Positions 35,789 to 43,503 of a stretch of 64,000 nt of DNA are shown here, piece after piece (position 1 is the stretch's first letter; the number at the start of each line of letters is the position of its first letter). Origin of the DNA: Thermodesulfatator autotrophicus (GTDB lineage: Bacteria > Desulfobacterota > Thermodesulfobacteria > Thermodesulfobacteriales > Thermodesulfatatoraceae); NCBI RefSeq assembly GCF_001642325.1, contig NZ_LSFI01000002.1:1-64000 (forward strand). Direction: 5' to 3'. The position numbers and the translations under genes are program-made. The notes below the pieces were generated by a model. The model ran no database searches, had not been told where the DNA came from, and was given only the letters and a program-made list of their open reading frames with translations.

Positions 35789-37153
35789 TCAATGACATTT
35801 TATTTCTTTATCTGAGTCTTTATCTATTTGAGGCGGGGTTTTTAAGGGAAGAATAAAATAAAAGTTATTGCCCAGAGGAGTTGGTTCATAACCAACCACA
35901 CCTCCGTGTAATTCTATAACCTTCCTGACGAAATAAAGCCCTCGCCCAAAACCCGGCTTACCGTTAGTATTACTACCACGCCAGCCCTCTTCGAAAAGCT
36001 TTTGGGCTTCTTCTGGGCTGAGGTGAGGGCCGGTGCTGAACACATTAAATTTTATACCATCTCGCCCTGGGCCGAAATAATCAGGTATCACCTCACGTCC
36101 AAAAGAAATAAATTTTATCTTTTCTCCCTTTTCGTTGGTTACTTCCTGAGCATATTTTAAAACGTTACTGAAAAGATTAGCATAAACTTGTGAAAGGAGC
36201 CCCACGTCAACGGCTAAAACGAATTCTTCTTCTGCTGGAACTCCGCCCAAACGGTTATCTATCATAATACCAGCCTGTTCAAAACGTTTACGGTATCTTT
36301 CAAGCTGGGCTTCAATAATTTCTTTGGCAAAACGGCAGGGCCTGCGCCGCAAAACAAATCGGCCTTCTCTGAAGTGCTCTTGCCTGAGAAGGCTTTCTAG
36401 AAAAAGGCTGGTATTTTCATAATGTTTCTCTATTTGCTGATAACAGCTAAGCAATTCTTGATAAAGATTTTCTATCATTTCTTTTTCTCTGTCACTAATA
36501 TCTTTATCAGTTAAAATTGTTTTTATTTCTTTTAATGAATCTATTTTTTTTCGTAATTGTTTAAATAAGTAGCGATAATAAATATTAGGTATAATAACAT
36601 TGTGTTCAATATCAGCTACCAATTCATTTACAAATCTTATGTGCTGTAGTATTTGATCTATAAGTAACTTTATATGCAAACTATAGCCAATACGGTTAGC
36701 ATATTTCTGGAAGAAAAATTTTTCCTGTTCAGAAAGGTTATTTGCCTTTACTTCAAGGATTCCCAGCAAGTCTTTTTCTTTATGAGCAGGAATGAGATTT
36801 AAAAGCTTGCGATTCCCTACAAAAGGAAAAAAATGGCGGTTACCCTCTCTGAAATATTCTCTTTTTAAAGGAAGGTTGGTTTTTTGAGGGTATTCTAAAA
36901 GGCCCTTTTCACTTGAGGCCACCAGCTCAACATAATTATCTCCTTGAACCAGATACAAAAAACTTTCGTGGTCAAAAAACTCTTTGGGGATTAACACACA
37001 GAGGCGATAAAAGTTTTTGATAGAAGCAAACTCCTGGGCCAGATCAAAAAAGGCCCAGAGGGCATAAAGCTGTTCTTTTGAGAAATTATATTCATCGTAT
37101 AGGTCTTTTTTAGTGAGAAGACGTTCTCTTATTGTTTTTAAGCTTATATCCAT
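35789..37153 (-). CDS. GAF-like histidine kinase-type protein
   Basis: The 454-residue soluble protein has a GAF-like region (about 30-165), a long helical segment (170-260) and a C-terminal HATPase domain. The ATPase has the N box SQVYANLFSNVLKYA and G box GFGRGLYFVRKV. The presumed DHp helix has DIEHNVIIPN, where His replaces the usual HE/D-x-x-N/T-P context, so autophosphorylation is uncertain. No receiver or regulator lies adjacent. ATG at 37153 has no strong Shine-Dalgarno. The cytosolic stimulus is unknown. Confidence 0.75.
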   Translation of the reverse strand: MDISLKTIRERLLTKKDLYDEYNFSKEQLYALWAFFDLAQEFASIKNFYRLCVLIPKEFFDHESFLYLVQGDNYVELVASSEKGLLEYPQKTNLPLKREYFREGNRHFFPFVGNRKLLNLIPAHKEKDLLGILEVKANNLSEQEKFFFQKYANRIGYSLHIKLLIDQILQHIRFVNELVADIEHNVIIPNIYYRYLFKQLRKKIDSLKEIKTILTDKDISDREKEMIENLYQELLSCYQQIEKHYENTSLFLESLLRQEHFREGRFVLRRRPCRFAKEIIEAQLERYRKRFEQAGIMIDNRLGGVPAEEEFVLAVDVGLLSQVYANLFSNVLKYAQEVTNEKGEKIKFISFGREVIPDYFGPGRDGIKFNVFSTGPHLSPEEAQKLFEEGWRGSNTNGKPGFGRGLYFVRKVIELHGGVVGYEPTPLGNNFYFILPLKTPPQIDKDSDKEIKCH

Positions 37154-37290
37154 ATCTAAAATCTAAATTGAAAACAGCCAAAATTCAAATCTGGAATAAA
37201 AAACTCCAGTTTAATCTTAAAAAAATTTTTGTTGACTTTTGAAATATATTATATTTTCTATCAAATAACAGCATTTCATAGGAGTACATC

Positions 37291-37746
37291 ATGAAAATAA
37301 CCACCAGAAGCAGGTATGGAACCCGTATGATGATAGAATTAGCCAAACATTACCGTCAGGGCCCCCTCCAGATAGGAGAGATTTCTAAAAGGCAAAATCT
37401 GTCGGTAAAATATCTGGAACAGTTGATTATACCACTCAAAAAAGCCGGGCTCATAAAAAGTGTAAGGGGGCCTAAAGGTGGGCATATTCTTGCCCGGCCG
37501 CCTGAAGAAATTACTGTCTGGGACGTGGTTTCCGTGCTTGAAGGGATAGAAGCCCTGACCCCCTGTATTGTTAAGCCAGAGCTCTGTGAACAAAGCGATA
37601 CCTGCCCCACCCGCGATGTATGGGTTCTATTAACCAAAACTATTGAAAATTGCTTAAAAAGCATTACCCTGGCTGACCTGCTTAAAAAAATGGAAGAGGG
37701 AGAAGAGCCGACAGTTGAAGTAAAGTGCCCCTTAAAAGCTATTTAA
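37291..37746 (+). CDS. Rrf2-family transcriptional regulator, IscR-like
   Basis: The 151-residue winged-helix regulator has the N-terminal Rrf2 signature KITTRSRYGTRMMIELA and the recognition helix LSVKYLEQLI. C92, C99 and C105 match the Fe-S ligand spacing of IscR-type members, so it probably senses iron-sulfur status or redox state. The His fourth ligand of E. coli IscR is not obvious. AGGAG precedes the ATG, with an AT-rich promoter-like stretch containing TTGACT upstream. No isc or suf genes are adjacent. Its 3' end overlaps the convergent HEPN-like gene by 8 bp. Confidence 0.88.
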   Translation: MKITTRSRYGTRMMIELAKHYRQGPLQIGEISKRQNLSVKYLEQLIIPLKKAGLIKSVRGPKGGHILARPPEEITVWDVVSVLEGIEALTPCIVKPELCEQSDTCPTRDVWVLLTKTIENCLKSITLADLLKKMEEGEEPTVEVKCPLKAI

Positions 37747-38176
37747 GTCGGTGCTCAAGATGATTAATGAGTAGCTTGGCGGCCTCTATCACTCTTTTAG
37801 CGTCATGGGTGGTTAAAGGGCCAAGCTGCATGGAACCATCTAAAAATAAATCCTCGTGTTTAGCCAGCCTTTTAAATAAGTCCAAAAATTTAACCGCCTC
37901 TCTAACCGAGCGAGGAGCGTTTTCCCCTTCTGGAAATCTTAAAAAAAGTTCTTCAAGGGAAGAGGCTGAAATTCTTTTTTCGGCTTTACGTTCCAGGGCT
38001 TTTAAAGCTTTACGCGCCGCCTGCCAGGCCAGATGAGCGGAAAGATCAGGCTCTTTTTCAAGAATTTCCTCGGCACGTTTTAAATCTTTATAAGAGCTCG
38101 CCAGCCAAGAGGAAGGTTTTTGAGATTCTAAAATGGGTTCTTTTTCCTGGCCTTTTCGCTTTAAAAATTTAAACAT
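37739..38176 (-). CDS. HEPN-like helical protein at end of flagellar operon
   Basis: No named family is certain. The 145-residue protein has a basic N-terminus, then SYKDLKRAEEILEKEPD and AHLAWQAARKALKAL. The last segment resembles the first helices of HEPN domains. The C-terminal helix ends LLINHLEHRLK. The Rx4-6H ribonuclease motif of toxic HEPN proteins is not present in convincing form, so a binding role is more likely. It overlaps the FliK-like gene by 8 bp and is the last gene of the flagellar operon. Confidence 0.55.
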   Translation of the reverse strand: MFKFLKRKGQEKEPILESQKPSSWLASSYKDLKRAEEILEKEPDLSAHLAWQAARKALKALERKAEKRISASSLEELFLRFPEGENAPRSVREAVKFLDLFKRLAKHEDLFLDGSMQLGPLTTHDAKRVIEAAKLLINHLEHRLK

Positions 38177-38975
38177 TTAGCTTCAAAATTTGCCCAGGTG
38201 TAGCAGAAAGTCTATCACTTTTAATAATAACCTGCTGTTTAAACTCCGAAAACATTTCCTGTAACCCTGGTAAGGCTTTTTGGGCTTTTTCAAAGGCCTC
38301 TTCACTGGCAAAGTTGAGCTGAATAGTTAGCCCTCCCTGGTAACATAAAAACCTTGCTTCCATAAGGCCTAAACGAGAAAGAAAAACCACTAGAACAAAA
38401 ACGCGCTCGCCTTTTCTTCTGGGGACACTGCTATCTTCTGCGAGATAACCCCAGGAAACACGGTCTCCTATAATAAAGGGGATTAAAAATTGGCCTTCTT
38501 GCCAGTTTTTGAGCAAAAAATCCCGCAATTCTTTTTGGATTGGTTCTTTTGTTTCGTTTGCCCCTGTCTTTTCCTTTTTTAACAGGTTAGCTAGGAAAAA
38601 TTCTAAGACCTTTTCCCGAGGAACATCTTCTAAAAAAGGAGGCTTTTTTCCAAGGGCTTTAAAAATATTACCTAAAATCAGCAAAAAATTTTCCTTAGAA
38701 AGAACCTTTTCAAGGCCAAGAGATAGAACTAGAGGTGGCCCCAGGGAAACAACCTTGAGCTTTATTGACTGGCCAGGTTTTAAAAGATGCAAAGGCACCT
38801 CATCAGAGATAAGGGCTTCTAAACGCTCATGCCCCACAAAAAGTGTTAATAAACGGCCTTCTATAGTTTCTACTTTGGCGCTGATTACCTGCCCAGGCCT
38901 TAATCCTTCAATAAAGCCTTCAGGCAACTGCCTTAAGGTTAACGGTGCAGTAAACCTGACTGGAGGAGTTATCAT
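38169..38975 (-). CDS. FliK-like flagellar operon protein
   Basis: This may be a hook-length control or related protein. The 268 residues have an N-terminal domain with a repeated beta pattern (LRPGQVISAKVETIEGRLL, LKPGQSIKLKVVSLG), a helical middle and a C-terminal segment, LGLMEARFLCYQGGLTIQLN, followed by EEAFEKAQKALPGL. The C-terminal part resembles the FliK/Flg_hook domain, in which the chain passes through an export-switch fold. It lacks the long Pro/Gln-rich linker of classical FliK. The call rests on weak similarity plus operon position. Confidence 0.55.
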   Translation of the reverse strand: MITPPVRFTAPLTLRQLPEGFIEGLRPGQVISAKVETIEGRLLTLFVGHERLEALISDEVPLHLLKPGQSIKLKVVSLGPPLVLSLGLEKVLSKENFLLILGNIFKALGKKPPFLEDVPREKVLEFFLANLLKKEKTGANETKEPIQKELRDFLLKNWQEGQFLIPFIIGDRVSWGYLAEDSSVPRRKGERVFVLVVFLSRLGLMEARFLCYQGGLTIQLNFASEEAFEKAQKALPGLQEMFSEFKQQVIIKSDRLSATPGQILKLNV

Positions 38976-38978
38976 GAT

Positions 38979-39365
38979 TTAGCCTTTTCTTTTTTTTACG
39001 GCAAGAATAAGATTTACTTCACCTTCCTGAAGCCCGGTTTTTTTGGCTATTTCTGAAATATCAAAACCTTTTCGAGCCAGTTCATAAACCCTGTTTTTTA
39101 TATCTTTGGCATCTTTACGCGTTGATTCCCAGGCATTAGCCCCGGTTTCAAGAGCGGTAATAATTTTTTCTGAGAGTTCTTTTTTTTGAGCCAGGTTTTC
39201 TGAAAGTTTTTCGCAAAGTTCATTAGCGGCTTTTAATCGTTTCTCTACTTCATCAATAGGGATTTGCCCCACACGCCTTAACTGAAGATAGAGCAAAAAA
39301 AGCAAAAGAAGGAGAATTAAATCAAAAATAGCCTGAAAAAGAAAAAAAATAGTTACATCAGCCAT
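38979..39365 (-). CDS. SwrB/DUF6115-like membrane-anchored protein
   Basis: The 128-residue protein has an N-terminal membrane helix (about 5-25), a coiled coil (35-75) and a C-terminal helix-turn-helix-like segment, VYELARKGFDISEIAKKTG. Proteins of this layout occur in flagellar clusters; Bacillus SwrB, which activates the export gate, has a similar plan. Function here is inferred. The ATG at 39365 is preferred; a TTG at 39377 would overlap the upstream small gene. Confidence 0.6.
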   Translation of the reverse strand: MADVTIFFLFQAIFDLILLLLLFLLYLQLRRVGQIPIDEVEKRLKAANELCEKLSENLAQKKELSEKIITALETGANAWESTRKDAKDIKNRVYELARKGFDISEIAKKTGLQEGEVNLILAVKKRKG

Positions 39366-39367
39366 AT

Positions 39368-39550
39368 TCACACGCAAATATTAATTATTTTACCTTTGGG
39401 TAAAGACAATGATTCTTTGGATTTTTTCTCTTTCTTTTTGATGAACTTTTTAGCCGGCCTTCCTTCACGATGAGGGAGACGTTTGGAAGGATCTTCTACC
39501 CGCATCATTAGATAATTAACAGAATATAGTCCTTTTAGTTCATCAGCCAT
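39368..39550 (-). CDS. Small basic protein in flagellar operon
   Basis: The 60-residue protein is rich in Lys and Arg (AKKFIKKKEKKSK) and has no known domain. It is retained as a gene because it fills the operon exactly: it starts 4 bp after the fliL-like stop and ends 2 bp before the next start. There is no strong Shine-Dalgarno, so translational coupling is likely. Function unknown. Confidence 0.5.
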   Translation of the reverse strand: MADELKGLYSVNYLMMRVEDPSKRLPHREGRPAKKFIKKKEKKSKESLSLPKGKIINICV

Positions 39551-39554
39551 GATC

Positions 39555-40439
39555 TTATTTTAAGATATAACCACTTACTTTCACATCTATTGGTACTACA
39601 TCAGCAATCTTTTTCTTTGTCAAATAATTTAAGAATTCCTTTTTAATGATTTTTTCCCCCTGGGGGTTCTCCCACACGTAAAGTGGGACATTACGTAATA
39701 AGCGATAAAGGTGCTCTCTTAAGAGAAGTTCGTTCCGTTTGGCCATTTCATAGTCCCTTTTATTAGCAAAATAAAGGATAACCTTGGCTTTTACGAAAAC
39801 ATTTTCTCCTGAATTTTTCTGATAAGGGATAAGAAAATTTTTAAGCAGCAACATTTTTTGACTTTCTACTGCTATAGGTGAGGCCACCAGAGGGACTTGT
39901 TTTTCAGCCTTAGGGGGAGGAGTTTCAGGTTTAGCCGGTTCCTTTTCAGGGATAGTAACTAGCGGTTGCTGGTAAAGCTTCAAGAAAGTAAAAACTCCAG
40001 AGGCCAAAAGAATAGCAGGGATCAAAATAGCAAGAACAAGCCAAACTATACCTAGTTTTGAAGCCTGTTCCTCTTCATCTTTGTCTTCTGGTTCATCTTT
40101 CTCATCTTTGTCTTTTGAATCTCCTTCCTGAGAAGAATCCTTTTCGGATTCAGAAGTATCTTCTTCTTCCAACAATTCCTCATCAAGGAGGCTGGCTAAG
40201 GGGTCTTCTCCAGGTAAAGGGGCACCATCTTCCCCGGTATTTTTTTCCTTTTCTACATCTAATTTTTTGTCGGGTTCTTCTTTGATTGCCTCAGAATCTT
40301 TAGCTTCATCCGTTTCGGCAGCGGATGTTTCAGAGGGGGAAACTTCCCCCTCCTCATCTTCTATTAAAAGTTCAGCCAGAGGGTCATCCTGCTCTTCTTC
40401 AGGGGGTTTATTTTCTAAATTTTTTTCTTCTTCAGGCAT
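39555..40439 (-). CDS. Second FliL-like protein with long acidic N-terminus
   Basis: The 294-residue protein has an unusually long acidic low-complexity cytoplasmic region (1-125, mostly Glu, Asp, Ser and Lys), one membrane helix (about 130-150), a Pro-rich linker and a periplasmic FliL-like domain (about 190-294). FliL proteins associate with stators around the motor. A conventional fliL (50256-50738) heads the same operon, so this is a paralogue with a different cytoplasmic extension. It starts at the cheY stop (TGATG). Confidence 0.6.
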   Translation of the reverse strand: MPEEEKNLENKPPEEEQDDPLAELLIEDEEGEVSPSETSAAETDEAKDSEAIKEEPDKKLDVEKEKNTGEDGAPLPGEDPLASLLDEELLEEEDTSESEKDSSQEGDSKDKDEKDEPEDKDEEEQASKLGIVWLVLAILIPAILLASGVFTFLKLYQQPLVTIPEKEPAKPETPPPKAEKQVPLVASPIAVESQKMLLLKNFLIPYQKNSGENVFVKAKVILYFANKRDYEMAKRNELLLREHLYRLLRNVPLYVWENPQGEKIIKKEFLNYLTKKKIADVVPIDVKVSGYILK

Positions 40440-40816
40440 CAGCTAAAGATTTTTTTCAATTTTTCCTGCAAAGTTTCAGGTGTAAACGGCTTAACAATAT
40501 ACTGGTTAACTTTATATTTTACCGCTTCTATAATATTTTCCTTTTGCGCCTCAGCCGTTACCATAAGAAACGGCAAATCTTTAAAGCGTTCGTCACTTCT
40601 TACCTTTTTCAAAAGTTCAATACCAGTCATTTTGGGCATATTCCAGTCAGAGATAATAAGATCCACCTTTTCGCCTTTATCAAGAATTTCCCAGGCAGTA
40701 GTACCGTCATCAGCCTCAATGATATTTTTAAAACCAAGCTGAAGCAAAATGTTTTTGATAATACGGCGCATGGTAGCAAAGTCATCTACCACTAGCACTT
40801 TCATATTTGTATCCAT
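40439..40816 (-). CDS. cheY: Chemotaxis response regulator CheY
   Basis: The 125-residue single receiver domain switches flagellar rotation when phosphorylated. MKVLVVDDFATMRRIIKN carries the acidic pair; the phosphoacceptor Asp is in IISDWNMPKM; the switch residues are Thr in LMVTAEA and Lys in YIVKPFT. ATG at 40816 is chosen because GGAGG (40826-40830) is 9 nt upstream. It lies between fliA and the second fliL-like gene. The CheX at 7023 is a plausible phosphatase for it. Confidence 0.94.
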   Translation of the reverse strand: MDTNMKVLVVDDFATMRRIIKNILLQLGFKNIIEADDGTTAWEILDKGEKVDLIISDWNMPKMTGIELLKKVRSDERFKDLPFLMVTAEAQKENIIEAVKYKVNQYIVKPFTPETLQEKLKKIFS

Positions 40817-40875
40817 AAACATCAACCTCCTTAATTTCGTTTCTTCGTTACTTATCGGTCAGCTTGAAAAAATTC

Positions 40876-41679
40876 CTAAAGCTCTTCAAAAAATTCTTTT
40901 CCCACCCGGCCTCTGAGTTTGGCCCTTAAACGCTTCAAGGCCTTGCTATGAAGTTGAGAAATGCGACTTTCGGTATAACCAAGGATTTCTCCTATCTCTC
41001 TCATAGTAAGGCCTTCGTAGTAATAAAGGCTCAAGACCAGCTTTTCTTTTTCTGGCAGGCTATCAATGGCCTCTGCCAGAAGGTCTCTCAATTCTTTTAG
41101 GCCACATTCTTCAAATGGGTCTGGCTGGTCTGGATCTTCTATTAAGTCAAAAATGTCTTCTTCGTTTAAGTCCGGAAGCTTTCTCTTGATGGTTTCAATA
41201 TCTATAAAAGAAACATTTTTGGTCTCTTCCAGCATTTTATGAAACTCTTCAATGCTAACTCCTAACGCTTCTGCCACTTCTTCATCTTCAGCCGGGCGTC
41301 CAAGGCGCTGTTCCAGTTCCTGATAGGTCTTTTCAATAGCATTGGCCTTTTTTCTAATGGAACGGGGCACCCAGTCAAGAGAACGCAGCTCGTCAAGCAT
41401 GGCCCCGCGAATACGAAACTCAGCAAAGGTCTTGAACTGGATATTTCTCTCTGGATCAAAGCGGTTAATGGCATCTATAAGGCCCATAATCCCCGCGCTG
41501 ATAAGATCGTTGATATCCACATTGGGTGGTAGCTTCAAGGCCAGTCTTCCAGCTATGTATTTTATAAGAGGGGCATATTTAATAATGAGTTCATTTCGAT
41601 GTTTAAGGTCCATGTTCTTGGGGAACTCCTCTTTCAATTGCTTTTCTATTTCTTTGGTCATCAAGTTTGGAGCTTTCAT
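40876..41679 (-). CDS. fliA: Flagellar sigma factor 28
   Basis: This sigma-70 family factor is for late flagellar and chemotaxis genes. Region 2 is seen in LISAGIMGLIDAINRFDP and FKTFAEFRIRGAMLDELR. Region 3 follows DWVPRSIRKKA. Region 4 has LSLYYYEGLTMREIGEILG and SRISQLHSKAL. The 267-residue length and MLDELRSLDWVPRS identify FliA/WhiG. ATG at 41679 follows GGGGG and overlaps the flhG stop by 4 bp. No anti-sigma gene (flgM) is adjacent. Confidence 0.95.
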   Translation of the reverse strand: MKAPNLMTKEIEKQLKEEFPKNMDLKHRNELIIKYAPLIKYIAGRLALKLPPNVDINDLISAGIMGLIDAINRFDPERNIQFKTFAEFRIRGAMLDELRSLDWVPRSIRKKANAIEKTYQELEQRLGRPAEDEEVAEALGVSIEEFHKMLEETKNVSFIDIETIKRKLPDLNEEDIFDLIEDPDQPDPFEECGLKELRDLLAEAIDSLPEKEKLVLSLYYYEGLTMREIGEILGYTESRISQLHSKALKRLRAKLRGRVGKEFFEEL

Positions 41680-42509
41680 GCACAACCCCCCATGATTTTT
41701 CGTCCAAAAAATTGCAATCCACCTTCTAAAGGATCTGTTTTCAGATTAGCTATTTCCAGGGCTATTTCTCTGATGGCCTTACTGGCTGGTGAATCTGGAA
41801 ATAATTCAAGCAATGGCACCTGGGCCCTTATAGCCTCTGAAACCCGTCTATCTACAGGGATACCACCCAGAAGATTAAGGGATATGCTCCCTAAGAATTT
41901 TTCTACCACCCGTAAAAGCTGCCTATATATCTCAAAGGCCTGAGATGGCCGTCTTATCATATTCACCACCAGGTGAAATCGTTTGATGCGGTAGCGTTTA
42001 AAAAGGACCTTTATCAGAGCGTAGACATCGGTTAAGGCCGTAGGTTCAGGGGTACAAATAAGGATCCTTTCTTGAGAGGCCAGGTTGAAATAAAGCACGT
42101 TTTCTGAAATGCCAGCGGCTGTATCAAGGAAAACATACTCAAGGCCAGCGGTAAGACGGTCAAAGGCCTCAAGTAAAACCAGTTTTTGTGATTCAGAAAG
42201 ACTGGTCAATTTAACCAGCCCGGAGCTAGCAGGAAGTATTTTTAGGCCCCTTGGTCCAATTAGAACTATCTCTTCCAGCTGGCAACGCCCGGCCAGGACA
42301 TCTCCTATGTGAAATTTTGGACTCAACCCTAAAAGGACATCAACATTTGCCAGACCCAGGTCAGCATCAAAAAGTAAAACGTCATTCCTGCCACTCAAGG
42401 CGCAGGAAACATTAAGGGCAAAGGTGGTTTTGCCTACACCGCCCTTGCCGCTTGAAATAGCAAAAACTTTGGGTCCATTTTCTGGATACAAAGCCTCATA
42501 CCCCAGCAT
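41676..42509 (-). CDS. flhG: MinD-like flagellar number regulator FlhG/FleN
   Basis: This ATPase works with FlhF to set flagellar number and position. The 277-residue protein has the deviant Walker A SSGKGGVGKTT, FDADLGLANVDVLLG and VFLDTAAGIS. It overlaps the flhF 3' end by 14 bp and precedes fliA. The lack of an extended MinD amphipathic tail favours FlhG over MinD. Confidence 0.94.
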   Translation of the reverse strand: MLGYEALYPENGPKVFAISSGKGGVGKTTFALNVSCALSGRNDVLLFDADLGLANVDVLLGLSPKFHIGDVLAGRCQLEEIVLIGPRGLKILPASSGLVKLTSLSESQKLVLLEAFDRLTAGLEYVFLDTAAGISENVLYFNLASQERILICTPEPTALTDVYALIKVLFKRYRIKRFHLVVNMIRRPSQAFEIYRQLLRVVEKFLGSISLNLLGGIPVDRRVSEAIRAQVPLLELFPDSPASKAIREIALEIANLKTDPLEGGLQFFGRKIMGGCA

Positions 42510-43503
42510 ATCTTTCCTCCAGTTCTAAATTCCTCATAAGCAAGCCAAACAAACGTTTGGGGGTTACTCTTTCAAAGTCTTCTGGCACCTGGTCTCCGGT
42601 GGAAATAAAACTCACAGGGGGCATTTCTGGCAAAAAAAGACCGAAAAGAAGCCCCCCTGAAGGGAGACTTTCCACATGGGTCAAGACAAGGGAGGCCACG
42701 GGAATTCCTCTCAAACGCTTAAAAAGAGAGGGAAGCACCAGTGAAACATCAGCCGCCCGCACTACCAAATGAAAAGAAGAGTCTTTTATGTTTAGGAACT
42801 TTTTAAGACCGAACTCAGGGAATCCTGCCCCAAGGGCCGGGGTATCAATCAGCACGTAATCAAATTCCTTAAGTTTTTTAGATTCTTCTGGAAAGTCCTC
42901 AGGATGAGAAAAGTAAAGGGGAAACTCCAAAAGCTCGGCAAAGCGACTTATTTGTTCTCTGGCCCCTACGCGTACAGTATCAAGAGAGACAAGGCCCACC
43001 CTGTATCCTGCGGCTGAAAGCCTCGCGGCAAGTTTTATAACCGAAGTAGTTTTTCCAACTCCGGCCTGGCCAATAAAAAACAGAAACTTAGAAAGCCTGG
43101 CCGGAGCAACACGTTCCCTAACTTTAGCGGCTATGTTTTTGAGGAATAATTCTTTGCTACCGTTACCATTGCCTGAAAGAATTTTTATTACCCTGGCGGG
43201 AACCCCCTGCTCAATGAAAAGCTCTGTCCAGGCAGAACGGGGTTTTAAGCTTGCTTCAAGGCCAAGGATTATCTCTTTCAAAGAAGCAATCTCTTTCATT
43301 AAAACGGAGATATTTTCTCTTTCAGGAGGCTTTGTTTCTTTTTCTTCTGGTTCAAAATCAATGGCAGCTGTAATCTCATAAAGCCAGCGGCCGTCCTCTC
43401 TAACCCTTCTGGTAGAAAGGATTACCGCTTCCTCTCCCAAGGCCTCTTTGACCTTAGCCAAAGCCTCCACCGAAGTTTTGGCTCGAAACTTTTGTACCTT
43501 CAT
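42496..43503 (-). CDS. flhF: Flagellar SRP-like GTPase FlhF
   Basis: This signal-recognition-type GTPase targets flagellar assembly to the pole. The N-terminal B region starts MKVQKFRAKTSVEALAKVKE. The NG domain has P-loop IGQAGVGKTTSVIKLA, SLDTVRVGAREQ and DTPALGAG. At 335 aa it is slightly short. The C-terminal G4 motif is LVLTHVES in place of TKLD. Start and flhA stop share one base. Confidence 0.93.
   Translation of the reverse strand: MKVQKFRAKTSVEALAKVKEALGEEAVILSTRRVREDGRWLYEITAAIDFEPEEKETKPPERENISVLMKEIASLKEIILGLEASLKPRSAWTELFIEQGVPARVIKILSGNGNGSKELFLKNIAAKVRERVAPARLSKFLFFIGQAGVGKTTSVIKLAARLSAAGYRVGLVSLDTVRVGAREQISRFAELLEFPLYFSHPEDFPEESKKLKEFDYVLIDTPALGAGFPEFGLKKFLNIKDSSFHLVVRAADVSLVLPSLFKRLRGIPVASLVLTHVESLPSGGLLFGLFLPEMPPVSFISTGDQVPEDFERVTPKRLFGLLMRNLELEERYAGV

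Noticed and set aside
37739-38176. HEPN toxin of a toxin-antitoxin pair
   Set aside because: The Rx4-6H catalytic motif is not evident, no MNT-type antitoxin is adjacent, and the gene is coupled to flagellar genes.
38509-38982. 157-codon plus-strand open frame opposite the FliK-like gene
   Set aside because: Antisense to a gene that fits the operon; composition is that of a reverse-strand shadow.
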